Shown: in pieces, positions 34,322 to 45,416 of the stretch
Position numbering within the stretch: position 1 is the first letter of the stretch
Layout of the letters: every line of letters begins with the position of its first letter
Source: Helichrysum umbraculigerum
Lineage: Eukaryota > Streptophyta > Magnoliopsida > Asterales > Asteraceae
Reading direction: 5' to 3'
Length of the DNA stretch: 64,000 nucleotides
NCBI GenBank assembly: GCA_949592205.1
Contig: CATIUR010000003.1
Span: forward strand, 84,221,001-84,285,000
Position numbers and translations under genes: made by a program
Notes under the pieces: model-generated
Database searches by the model: none
What the model was told of the DNA's origin: nothing
The model's input: the letters and a program-made list of their open reading frames with translations, nothing else

Positions 34322-36640
34322 ATGGCTTTTGGTGCGAAAATGCCTCATTCTACATCTTTGTTCTATAGTGATTTTGCGAGTTGGAAGATTAAGTTATGCA
34401 ATTTCATTGAATACAATGATCCAAATCTGTGGAATTGGTTTAACACCATTGATCGATATGAGCAACCAAGACTCGATGGGGTGCTTAAGTCAAGAGCACA
34501 AATGTCAGTCAAGGAACGAGCAGAGTTTGATAAAGACAATAGAGCGTATGAGATGATTACCAAGTGCTTGCCAGAAGTTGTGATTACTAAATTTAAAGAT
34601 CAAGCAACTTCTATATGCTTATGGGATGCTCTTATAGCGGCTTACGATCAAAAGGAAAAGCAGTCAGAGGCTAATATTCAAATTCCTAGTCTAAATGATA
34701 CTTCCAGATCTACTTCCAACTCACCAGCATCTACTTCTACTAGCACTTCATATTCTTCCTATACTTCTCATACAGCTCATACAACTCCTTCAAAGGCTAC
34801 TGAGGATCATGCTACAATCTTTGCAGCTTTCCTCAACTCTTATGAGAATTTTCTTTCCAAGAAGGCTAGTACTCTACAGCTTACTGAAGAAGACTTTGAA
34901 CAGATTGATTCTGACGATCTCGAGCAGATGGACATCAAATGGAGTATGGCCATGATAACCCAAAGAACTAAGAAGTTTCTCCAGAGAACGGGTAGAAAAG
35001 ACCTGGATGATGATGGTGATACAGGTCTTGGTTTTAATAAAAGCAAAGTGAAATGCAAGAACTGTCAGATTCATGGGCACTTTGCTAAGGAATGTGTGGA
35101 GAATAAAAATCCCTCATCTGGATTCACTACACCTTCAGCTCCCAAGACTCCAGAGAATCACACAACATCACAGGCGATGACAGTGTATTCTCAGGGAATG
35201 TTTGATTCAAGTGCGACTCAAGAAAAGGTTCAACACAGTGCGTTCTTGGCAAAGATACATGAGGTAGAAACAGAATCTGAAAAACCTTTTACATGTATCT
35301 CCTGTATTAAATTGGAAGCTTCTTTAAAATGTTTTCAAATAGACTATGTAGACTTACGAGAAAAGGTCGAGAAACTTACTGAGTCAAATAAGTTTCTAAA
35401 AGCTAATGAAAAACTTTATGATAAGCAGATTGAAGCTTATAAGTTAGATACTCAGACTTTTAAAGCAAAAGTTTTTAGTCAACAAGATGCAATTAAAAGT
35501 TATTTAACAGAAATTGATTTGTTGAATAAAGAACTTTCTGAGCTAAAGTCTGAGTCTGACAATTTTAAAAAGGGGATCACAAGTTTCTCGAACTCTCAAA
35601 AGATCTTCGATGAAATCGTTGACAAGTAGAGGACAGATAAAAGTAAGGCCGGAATAGGGTATAACTCAGTTCCACCTCCTACTAATCACTATCCTCTGCC
35701 TGTTAAGGAAGGCACCGAAGAACTTGTGGCTGACTACTCATCATGGCCAGCTACAAAGTCTAAAGAAGCTACATCCAATCCCAAAAGGCAGGCAAAGGAG
35801 AAAACTAAACGGACAGAGTATCCCTTGCCTACTTTTATTAAGTCTGATAGTACACCTCCAGTTAGTGTAGAGGAGGGTGTTGAGATAGAGGATCTACCGG
35901 AAGAGGCTGAAATCAAAGTTGAAAAAGTTAATGTAAAGCCATAAAATCATATACTTACCAATGAAACTGTAAAGGTTTCAAATACAAAGGGTAAAAACAA
36001 GGTTGAAAATGAATCCAAAAGGGTTCAACATCAAATGAAGGATTCAAATGTAAAATCTAAAAGTGAACAACCTTCAACATCAACTTGTTCAACTCCTGAG
36101 GCTTCTACATCAACGTGTACACGTAAGTGTTCACGTCCTGTAAATACCTCATCTTCTAAGCTTCCAACAGTTCATTCTCCACCTCAACCTTTTGTGGGTA
36201 ATCATTGGAATAGGTCGTACATTGAACGACGTTCTTGTTTCCATTGTGGACAACAAGGACATATAATTAGGGATTGTCGGTTATTATCCCTAGATAGGTT
36301 TGGTAGAGGGATGCCAAGAACTTCCTCCTTTAGGAATTCTTATTCAAAATCATTTTCTAGGCGTGCTTCGTATTCGCCTATATCAAGATATGCATCCTCT
36401 TCTCCAAAACCCGTGGCTAGAGTAAACAAAGTTGTGCCTAGTAAACCTCAAGTTCAACAGCACAACATTGTTGAAAACAACTCATCTGAACCTACAAAGG
36501 TTTGGAAACCCAAATCCACAAACAACACATCAATGAAATCCTTTGAGTTTTTAAAATATCATAAACTCATTGATGTGATGGTTATGGATGATCATGGACA
36601 ACCCAAGTCTATCAAGGCTTGGGTGTCCCATAAGTACTAA
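34322..36640 (+). pseudogene. Copia Gag (UBN2-type, two zinc knuckles), two stops
   Basis: A single frame of 773 codons, interrupted by TAG at 35627-35629 and TAA at 35942-35944. The N-terminal part matches UBN2-type plant copia Gag (LFYSDFASWKIKLCNFI, LPEVVITKFKDQATS, LWDALIAAY). A first CCHC knuckle CKNCQIHGHFAKEC follows at about 35054-35095. Then come a coiled-coil stretch rich in Leu/Lys/Glu (35290-35600) and a second knuckle CFHCGQQGHIIRDC (about 36236-36277). The frame ends at KAWVSHKY, about where the protease domain (typically after WYLDSGCSRH) would begin in full-length relatives. Pol is absent, so this was probably gag-only before the stops. Gag would form the particle and bind RNA. 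Confidence 0.87.
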
Positions 36641-38355
36641 TGTTTGTTTGTTTGTGATGTTGCAGTCAGATTTTTGATAACTAATATTTTTAGTGACTGC
36701 AAGGATGTGAATATTTTTGGAAGATTGTTTTCAAAGTGCTCGTGTGTGATGATTTTGATGGATGAGATTTTCGATGTTACGAGGTGGTAAAAGTGCTAAA
36801 AGGCATTTGACTTGACTTGATATGTGATTTTGATAATTATCTATTTTTATTTGTTACTCATGCAACAGCCATTCTTTGTACTTTTTAGTATCAAAGAAAT
36901 GCATTGTTGCTAAATTTGTTAAAGTTAAAAAAAAATACAAAAATATGTTTTGTGTTACAGGGGAGTATTTTTGGAATTATAAGAATTTGCTGTTCAGGGG
37001 GAGTAATTTTAAAAGTTAAAAATTCTGATTATTTGGATCAGAAATGTGAACAACAAGATTCTTAAGTCTTGAAAAGACGATGGGTTGTGTCTGTAAACAA
37101 CTTGGGATATGATAGTACATCGGGTGACATGCATAAAAATGGAAATTTTAAGGTTTATGTTTGATGTGTCAGTAGGTTTATCTGGCATATTTAACACATC
37201 TTTTATAAACATTAGCTTTATTATATGATGTATTGGTAGGCATGATACACATCGGTTTGTGAGTGAGTAAGAAGTAATATTAACACTTGTCTATTACTTT
37301 GTGAAAAATGTTATATGATGTATGACATAAGTCTTAATTGATAAATGGAAGTACAGTCATACACTGTCATAATTATTATGTGAATGTAAAATTGGCATAT
37401 AGTAATAATATGGTTATTCGCCTAACTAATGGTGACTATTGTTGTACTCACGTACAGACCTGAATCCATTAGTTATGCAAATAGTCTCAAACTTGTTATG
37501 TTCATACTAAGGGACCCTCTGTTGTACTAAGTACAGATCTGGGGCCACTAGTATCTTCATAATCAGTTTGATGTATGCCTAAATTTGAAGGTCAAGTGTA
37601 TGTTACGAGATAGCCGAGATAAACTTGGTCTTGTAATATCTACCTTGTCTGTAAAATATGCAGCGTTATGCGTTTTACTAAAGTTTATCAGTATATCATA
37701 TAATAGGTTTCACAAAATTAATATTCATACTAACAATAAAGGTTAGCTCACAGGTACGGATGTAATATGTTTAAGTGGACAAACAATACCGATAATCGTC
37801 TTGAACTAATTTTTATAAAAGGTGCTTTAAATATGTCAAGTAAATTTAAAGTGGACAAATATACTGGTGATCAAAATAACACTTACTATTTCCTAATAAT
37901 TGCATGTTGGCCTGATATGATCTCTAAGCAGACCTAAAACAATCCTATCCCCAATTTATTTTAATCTTTATTCTTTACTTTTTATTTATAAAGAAAAATA
38001 CAAAAGATTTTATTTCTATGTTATTTTCTTCAAATATTACATATCTTGTTAAAGTCAAATATTGAAGATGTAAAGGATGTCGGTTATTCTCCAAAGTTTT
38101 GAAGATAATTCTATCGGAGAAGCTGCTGATGATTGAGAGATGGTCACTGAGTTTGAAGATCTTATTGTATGATAAATTTGTGTCAGTCACATGAATTTGG
38201 ACATCAAGATATCTTTGAAGACCATGCTATCTCAATGGGGGAGATTCCGATTGTTAAAGACATGAAGGAGATTCTGATTGTTGAAGACATGAAAGAGTTT
38301 GTTGATGAAGACTAATTGAAGACTTATTTGACCAAGATGCTGACATGAGGGAGTT
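36641..38355 (+). other. Non-coding region between gag and 3' LTR of the copia element
   Basis: No pol remnant was recognised. Purine-rich GGGGGAG runs occur near 36960 and 36997, resembling copia polypurine tracts. The last one before the LTR is at about 38341-38355. Confidence 0.65.
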
Positions 38356-38783
38356 TGTTGGTGCATTTTGTGTGTCAGTCAGTTGGTCAAACTATTGTAA
38401 TTGTCAAATTCAATTAGTTTGCGTATGTATAGCGTTTAGTGTGTATATGCGAGTCTGTAATATATAGTGAAATAGAAATGTCCAAATGTGTCTAGGCGAC
38501 ACTTAGTCAGTGTCGCTATTAGCGACACTTAGCCAGTGTCGCTATAGGTGCTGGACAGACTATAAATAGAAGAGTTAAACTCAGAATTAGGGTTGGACGT
38601 TCATAAGAGAGAGTGAACCGTTTTGTGTGTGAGGAGGAGCGAAAACGAGTGTGTGAGATTGTATCTTGTAATCTTGATTATTCAATTGTGAATATATACA
38701 AAGATTATAGAGAATTGCGTGTTTGATTCGATTAATACATTCATATATTCAATAAAACGATCCGATCAGAAGCGGGACTTTCA
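38356..38783 (+). repeat. 3' LTR of the copia element
   Basis: A 428-bp LTR, nearly identical to the 5' LTR apart from a 12-bp deletion near the end and a few substitutions. Confidence 0.92.
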
Positions 38784-38788
38784 GCCAC

Positions 38789-39655
38789 CTCTCCTCAAAT
38801 GCAATGCTCAAAAGTTTCCCAAATTTAATGAACTTGTAAGCTCCCCATGTCTTTTTTTTCATTATACTCAAAAGCTCTTTATCCATAGGCGTCAGTCCCT
38901 GTTTAATAGAACAAACAAGCATGATCTAACAAACAAGTGATCATTCTCCACATCACATATCACTGGTTTGCTAAAGAACTATCAAAGCGAGTACTTTGAA
39001 GAAGCAAACCAGTGTATGACTTAGAGTTTGATTTCCCACAAAAAGGTGTCAGTTGCCTATAACAACAGATATGGGAATACTAGCATGAGTAATTTAAATC
39101 AGGCAACCAAGTATAAAGATTTCCAAAGCACACATTTTTAAACGAGGTCGAGCATAATACACATATTAACATACAAATCAGGTTTTCAGATAAATCATCT
39201 AAAGATCTTATATGTATGTTTACAGAAACATATGTAAGTACCTCCAATGCTCAAAATATGTGAATGGGTGGTATAAGATGACTACGGTTCCTAATTCTCA
39301 TTCTAGTAGGTTTCCATATTCGTAAGGGATAGTAAGAACTCGAGATCTTAGATAATGGTTAAAATAGATGTTACCATGAGGTTCAAACAAACGGGAGTAG
39401 GAAGTTTTAAGGTTTTGACAAAAAATTTGACTTACAATGAAGTAATTTCGCAAACCATCCTTTTTGTTCATAAAAATAAAGAAAACTTTGAACACGCAAT
39501 TTAGGGTTTCATTTTCTACTTATTCAGGTTAGCATACTACTTATCCTGAATTAACTACTATTATGATATGATTACTACTATTAAAACTACGTTAGACACG
39601 GGTTGCCTCCCGAGAAGCGCTTGTTTTTGTTCGAGTCTCTAGCTTGACTCTAACA
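38789..39655 (-). other. Spacer of the Tat-like element next to the ORF
   Basis: A CGGGTTGCCTCCCGAGAAGC motif at 39599-39618 is of a type common in Tat-like spacers. No gene recognised. Confidence 0.5.
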
Positions 39656-41005
39656 CTATATGTCAGGAGATCCTAGTGGTTTTCTTGCATCCAACAGTAG
39701 ACACAAGTGGTAATATTGGTACATACCTAAGAGTTTAAAGTAGTTCAAGGCTAGGGTATGTCCAATATGAGGAAATAATTCAAAGTGAGGGAATTGTTCT
39801 ACCGGAGGCGTAACAAATCTCTCAACTTTGATTACCTCCTTGAGTTGGATGGGCAGAATGGGTTGCTCAAAGGTGTCCTTACCTCTCCAGGATGTATACG
39901 TCATTATGTTGTGGAGAGATGGTTTGTAAGGCAACCATGATGCAAAACCCACCTTACTTCCTATGGTCTTTGAGTTGGTTTGAATGTTGTACTCTAGGCA
40001 TGGAGGTGGGACAGAGTCCATTAACGTCTCCAATCTTGTAGCAACATTCTCATCAACTACTTGGGCAACTGGCTGGTTTAAGGCAGAAGGTTCAACTAGA
40101 TCAATGGGTGATTCATCGAGAAAGATATGTGGGATATCATCCACCACAACTGGTTGTGGGATAGTATCAACCACGTTGGTTTGAATTGGGATGAGATCAC
40201 TACTCAGAGTTGGCGTGCATTCCTCCGTTCCTTCTGAAGTTGAGTCTTCTGTGTAAGTATCCTCCTCCGGGTTTTCCATTTCTATCTCTTCGTCTACCTC
40301 ATCATACTCGTCACCCCGGCCGGAAGTTTCAAGTAGCATTGGTTCGGAGAGTTCCTCTAGATTGAACTCTTCGTCGGTCTCTGACGTAGATAGGTTAAGA
40401 ATGGGCGGAAGTGAGGATTTAGAAGATTGGGTAGGTGTAGAATTTGAAGAAGTTTTGCAACCAGTCTCATGAGAATGAAAGTCTGTGTCAAATGAAGTAG
40501 ATGTGGTGTGTGGGTGCCTCTCGTCTTCCTGTAACCTATGGTTAGTTGTAACTTGATCCTTAATTCTCTTACTTCTCACTTGGACTAGTGTTTGTATTTT
40601 AGACAACCTATCATTGCATCTTCTAAGCATATCGTCTTGTTCTTTAAGTAATTGTTCAAGTGGGTCGTAAGTGGGTGAGAAAGTAGCATTACTGCTGAGA
40701 TAAGCTATGGGCATATCTCTCAAGTCAGAACTTTCATACGGTTGTGGTTCATGTACAGGGTAAGATGAGTGTAGGTAGACTTTGAATGGTTTAGGATAGT
40801 AAGTTTGGTATTGCTGTTGTTGGACAGCATAAGGGTCATACTGGTATTGTGATTGAGGATCTAAATACCCTATATTATCCGAACAATTCATACTATACCT
40901 TTGACATTCATTATCTAAGTGGGCATCACTCCTACGTCTATCTTGGATTGAATTAACAAGACTATCTAATTGATCTTTTAGTTGTTGTAAAGTTGCCATT
41001 GCCAA
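39656..41005 (-). CDS. Acidic 449-residue ORF of the Tat-like element, Gag position
   Basis: An uninterrupted frame on minus, starting 226 bp from the 5' LTR, at the position of gag. The start is MAMATLQQLKDQLDSLVNSI, a short predicted helix. A Tyr/Gln/Pro-rich stretch follows (QYQYDPYAVQQQQYQTYYPKP), then a second helical segment with LLKEQDDMLRRCNDRLSKI. Next comes an acidic, Ser/Thr-rich centre (ETDEEFNLEELSEP, EEIEMENPEEDTYTEDSTSE). The C-terminal 110 residues are more ordered (VGFASWLPYKPSLHNIM, HFELFPHIGHTLALNYF). No zinc knuckle and no protease motif is present. I do not recognise the family. It is intact while its host element is old enough to hold a nested insertion. It may be a Gag-like or accessory protein of non-autonomous Tat elements; this is inference. 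Confidence 0.6.
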   Translation of the reverse strand: MAMATLQQLKDQLDSLVNSIQDRRRSDAHLDNECQRYSMNCSDNIGYLDPQSQYQYDPYAVQQQQYQTYYPKPFKVYLHSSYPVHEPQPYESSDLRDMPIAYLSSNATFSPTYDPLEQLLKEQDDMLRRCNDRLSKIQTLVQVRSKRIKDQVTTNHRLQEDERHPHTTSTSFDTDFHSHETGCKTSSNSTPTQSSKSSLPPILNLSTSETDEEFNLEELSEPMLLETSGRGDEYDEVDEEIEMENPEEDTYTEDSTSEGTEECTPTLSSDLIPIQTNVVDTIPQPVVVDDIPHIFLDESPIDLVEPSALNQPVAQVVDENVATRLETLMDSVPPPCLEYNIQTNSKTIGSKVGFASWLPYKPSLHNIMTYTSWRGKDTFEQPILPIQLKEVIKVERFVTPPVEQFPHFELFPHIGHTLALNYFKLLGMYQYYHLCLLLDARKPLGSPDI

Positions 41006-41207
41006 GTTATCAGTGAAGACAACACAAGAAGAAGGTTTTTAGAATTAAAGTTGTAGTATGGAGGGAAGTTATTCTAAGCTAGGCTAATTTAATCTAACTA
41101 CGCTAATCTACGGGCAGAAAGTAACTTCTGACAAGGACGGTGAATCCAAGTCAAAAAGGATCGCTTAAAAACTAATCTATCTAAACAGGATCCGAATCGT
41201 ACTACCG

Positions 41208-41224
41208 TCCCCGGCAGCGGCGCA
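41208..41224 (-). other. Primer-binding site, tRNA-Asp type (Tat-like element)
   Basis: On minus, the sequence next to the 5' LTR reads TGCGCCGCTGCCGGGGA. It matches the plant tRNA-Asp 3' complement (GCGCCGTTGCCGGGGA) with one mismatch. The lead-in is a T-run after CATCA. Confidence 0.75.
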
Positions 41225-41231
41225 AAAAACT

Positions 41232-43683
41232 TGATGCACCCGAAACGGCCGTTCACGCAACGGGTGCAACTGGGGTGGTAAGTTTTAAATTTATAAAAGT
41301 CGGGGGGAGCCTAATCCTCCGAACTACCTACTAATACTAGGTACGAATACCTGATATAAGTATGTGGTAAGGATGATCCAGGGTCGTTCCTCACAACGGC
41401 GGAATTGAAACAGAGCTAGTTCTGACAAATCAGTAATTAAGCTAGGGTTGGACAGATTTAAAGGTGATTGTTTTGGTTTTTTATCTATTTATCTATTTAA
41501 ACTACTAAAACTAAGAAAGCATAAAAGTAAAAATGGAGGGTTATGCTTGCTATGACTTCATTAGTTTATGCATGGGGTGATGTTTAAGGTTTAAGTATGA
41601 AAACGTCTTTTAAAGATTTGTGTCTTGCTTTCGTCTAAGTATTCACAGTGTAGACACTAACACCCTACTGTTTGATTTCTCAGACAGTATGTCACTGGGC
41701 TGCTAGGCTATGGTGATTCTGATCAGAGGAGGCTGCTCAACTCTTCAACACTTTCCATATGGTGGAATAGTGACCCTTCTTGAAATATTATTCCTGGGCG
41801 CATGAGATAGAGTAACAGACCCGCTAATGTTCTGACCGTTCTTAACACTGTGAAGATACTAAGACTAGACAAGGCATTTATGATTTAAGACTTGGTTTGG
41901 TGACTGCTAACTCTACATTAATGGTCTTTGTTTAGTCCAGAGCTGTGTGGTTCAACCAGGATGTGACACAGTCTTCAACCGACGACAGTTCCTTAGCTTT
42001 TCCCACGTATTTAAATGCTATACGAAGTACTGTGCCGTTTTACGGTCTTTCCGGTGCCACATACTTTATGGTCACTCTGGACTAGTTTAACTAAGTTTGT
42101 ATTAACGTTTAACCATCTATGATATAAACCAGCCCTCACTACATTCCCAATAAATCCCTGATTGATTCACGGTGTACTATACGAAAGGTTTTGGCAGTAT
42201 TTCCACAGCTACACAATTCAGACCATGTTGATTTATTTGATTTGAAAACACAGATAGGTAGTGACCGGTTGACCAAGGTACATGACTCCTTGTCATACAG
42301 GTTCTAACCACGTTTATTGGAGGAAAGGCGTTTAGGTTTAGAAATTCATAAATGTAAAATTAACAGTACACCGGTTTTCAATATGTAACAATTAGGAACA
42401 TTATTCCACAACGGATTGTGCCCACGACTTTCATAGCTTCCACGTTCCGTACTACACACATTCGTGATGTTTCCGGCGCTATACAAATGAAAGCCGTATA
42501 ACGTTACCTCCGTGGTTTCATAACGATATTATCCCAATTGTATATTTAAAGTAACATCACCCGCAATACATAAACTAACTACATCATAATAAGCACAAGG
42601 TAACTACTCCCTACGCATAACAAACAATCCTAAATCTAGCATAGCAACAATAATAATCATCATTATGAAAGATAAGGAAAGAGATAACCGAATGTAACGC
42701 GTAGTTTGAATAATGTTGAAAGAATACACGAGCGTAACCTCCACAATATCTTGGACAATATTACAAATAAGACCCTCGAAATATCTCTAACACTATTACA
42801 AGAGTAGCCCCTCCGTTAGTCTTGGTTAAATATTAACCAAGAGCTAACGAACTAAAACCCTACTATTTCTCCTCTAACTCCTAAGAGTAGTGCTAGAGAG
42901 AGAAAGCTAAACTAGAAAGATAAAGAAAGAGTGTGTGAGAGAGAAAGTGAGAATTCTATGAAGAATTGGTGTGTGGCATGAGGTGAATGAGGCCTCTATT
43001 TATAGGCAAGCCTTGGATCCAAGAGTACAAGTCCACAAGCACACGTACAAGCCAACGAAGCAAGAACGAGGCCATGTGAGACCAAAGTAGGCCATGTACG
43101 GCCCTGAAGAGGCCATGTACGGCTCTCTACAGGCCGTGTACGGCTTGGTAGAGGCCGTGTATGGCCCTGTGGTGGCCGTGTGATTTTTCTGACTTTTCTC
43201 GCAACTTCGGAAGGCCGTATCTTCTTCGTTTCGTGTCCGTTTGACTTGATTCTTTCGCCTACGGCTTCGTAATTCCGTTACGCTTATAATGATGCCAATT
43301 TGGTAGAAATTGGATGTGTGGGGCCCAGGCGTGTCCAGAATACGTTTTGTTGCTTTCAGCTGTGCTGTTTCTTGCATAACTTTTCATCCTTGATCCGTTT
43401 TGAGCAATCCTTATACCCACGTTCTCGTAATATCCATAGCTACAAAATAAGATAATTGTGAGGTCTTGGTATGGAGTTTACAGTAGATTTAGGGTTTGAC
43501 TCAATTCGGTGCCTATTTCGGTTAGTTTTCTGACCTTTTTGCATGATTTTCAGATAACCGACAAGTTTATTCCTTTCTAACAAAAGTTGGTTTATAATGA
43601 TGATTTTTAGATTTATTTGTTAGAAAAGTGCTAAATATGAGACAATTAATGCAGGTAAAAACGTGACTTTTTGCGCTACATCA
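41232..43683 (-). repeat. 5' LTR of the Tat-like element
   Basis: Starts TGATGCACCCGAAAC and ends GCGCTACATCA on plus, with TATAAATAG on minus at 42996-43004 and the GGCCGTGTACGGC array at about 43070-43180. It is very similar to 27976-30442, with scattered point differences and a small length change near the array. Confidence 0.92.
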
Positions 43684-43688
43684 TGTTG

Positions 43689-44259
43689 CTATAGGATTTG
43701 GCCCTCTAGCGACACTATAGTGGCTGATCAAGTTTTCACTTTCGGTTTGATGGTCAAACGTGCTCGGTTTGACCCGAGACTTTTACACAAGTCTTAAAAT
43801 GGTCCAATAAGTTCAATAAAATTATTGGTTCGTGTCGGGGTTCATCCGAAGTGTCGATTTTGTAAAATGACTAAAACAGCCCTAATGTTTATATTTTCAG
43901 ATTTTTGACTCGATGAACCTCTCGTTTTCTACACTTTTAGTCCAAACCAAGTCCCACCAAAAATCAAAGTTGGACATCCATATGACTAGTTCATTTCTGC
44001 ATTTTATGGTAATTTTACAAGTTCATTTATTATTTTAAACGAAAATAAACATGAAGAGTGGTCGGTTTTGGTCTAAAACAGACACTAGCTCAAAGATCAG
44101 CTTCTACACTAAAATCCGTGTATTTCTGGAAATTGTCAAAGAAGAACTTTTTGTAGAGGATATCCATACGGAGATTTCGGTATAAGATTCATGTGTTAAT
44201 TCATCTTAGAACTCAAGTTATAGTGGATTTTGTGAGACGATTTTCAGAGACAGAAAATT

Positions 44260-44294
<35 letters not shown>

Positions 44295-45382
44295 ATAAAA
44301 CGTTTTTCAAGCTTTTGTTTGGATATTATCTTGTCAAATGATCAACTAGACATGTAAATATATGTAAAGCATGAAAATCTAGAGAGAGAGAAGTGGTGGA
44401 TCTTACAAAAATCGTGATCTAGAGAGAGAGGAGATGGATGATGCTTGTTTGAGTTTCTAGCTTCATATCCTTTGTTTTTCTTCTCCAAGATGATGGTGGT
44501 TGATGATGGATTTAGGTGGTGATGGTGGTGCCGAATGGTGGTGAGGGAGAGGAGGGAGGAGGTGGTTTTAGAGTGAGAGTGTAGAGAGAGAGGGGTGAAG
44601 AACATAATGAGAATGTATATGGTATGTATGCATGAATTGGTCAAAAACATGACCCACAAAAAGTGGATCATGTTTGGCCGATTTTTGCTTATAAAATGGG
44701 AGGTGAGGTTTGTAAAAATCTTGCCTCCCAATTAATGGTATTATATCCGTGTTTGTTTACCCGATCGTTTAAACGTTCGTTCACACGTTAAACGTTATAC
44801 GTACGTATTTTAAATGACATTCGAATTTTGATATTTTTAAATTGAAGTATTACTCATAATACTTGGAAAACATTTATAAAAATGTTTGGTTATGGTGTCG
44901 GTATTGATTTACGTGCTCATGTTTCGATTGTTTAATTACGTGACATGTTAAATAAACGTTTTCGTTATCGTTATAATTCACGATATATTAAGAAATCAAT
45001 ATCATACCAAATAATATATTTTAAGTTTATAAAATATGTTTTGACGTTTATTCGATTGTTGGGCGCGTTTCGCACGTTTTTGGTCGCGTTTGAGCATTTT
45101 ATACGATACGAAATACTTACGTGATATTATCGAAATAATATTTAGAAATAAATATGTTTATCTAATAATTTCATATTATTTAATAATTCGTGTTTACCAA
45201 CGTCTGTATTATTGTATCGGGGTCCGCCCGATATGAAAATGCACAATTCAAATAAATCGCGTACGTGTATATATTCTCAAATATATATAATGATACACAT
45301 AATTAGCCTATTACAAAACTAATTACACATATTAACAAGCTGATTAGGCACTAATACAAGTCCTAATTTGGCGGGTGTCACA
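43689..45382 (-). repeat. 3' LTR of the chromovirus, part 2 (inner end)
   Basis: It continues the LTR interrupted at 27975 and ends at GGGTGTCACA before the polypurine tract. A TA microsatellite lies at about 44262-44290. The open frame at 44342-44731 is matched in the other LTR (52789-53103) and is only LTR sequence. Confidence 0.92.
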
Positions 45383-45416
45383 TTCTCCCCTTGTTAAGAG
45401 AATTTCGTCCCGAAAT

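Larger units (their letters stand above)
33109..38783 (+). mobile_element. Gag-only Ty1/copia element (non-autonomous)
   Basis: LTRs at 33109-33548 (440 bp) and 38356-38783 (428 bp) start TGTTGGTGCATTTTG and end GGGACTTTCA. The right one has a 12-bp deletion near its end. The target duplication is GCCAT (33104-33108) against GCCAC (38784-38788), one mismatch. A tRNA-iMet primer site, TGGTATCAGAGC, is at 33551-33562. A purine tract TGACATGAGGGAG precedes the 3' LTR. Inside there is a single gag frame (34322-36640) and then about 1.7 kb of non-coding sequence, with no protease, integrase or RT. It is inserted in the Tat-like element, in opposite orientation. Confidence 0.92.
27976..43683 (-). 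mobile_element. Tat-like non-autonomous LTR retrotransposon
   Basis: The ends on plus are TGATGCGCCC and GCTACATCA, with a perfect target duplication TGTTG (27971-27975 and 43684-43688). LTRs are 27976-30442 and 41232-43683 (about 2.45 kb), very similar along their length, so the insertion is fairly young. The PBS at about 41208-41224 matches the tRNA-Asp 3' end with a mismatch, as used by Athila/Tat elements. The polypurine side at 30443 shows, on minus, a CTTAAGTGTGGGATATT tract. The only long ORF is at 39656-41005. No protease, RT or integrase is visible on minus in the interior (30443-33108 and 38789-41231). It therefore must have depended on a partner element. It contains the copia element at 33109-38783. 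Confidence 0.9.

Noticed and set aside
44262..44290. TA tract possibly marking another Micron target
   Set aside because: No Micron-like element is adjacent; it is a microsatellite within the chromovirus LTR that varies in length between its two LTRs.
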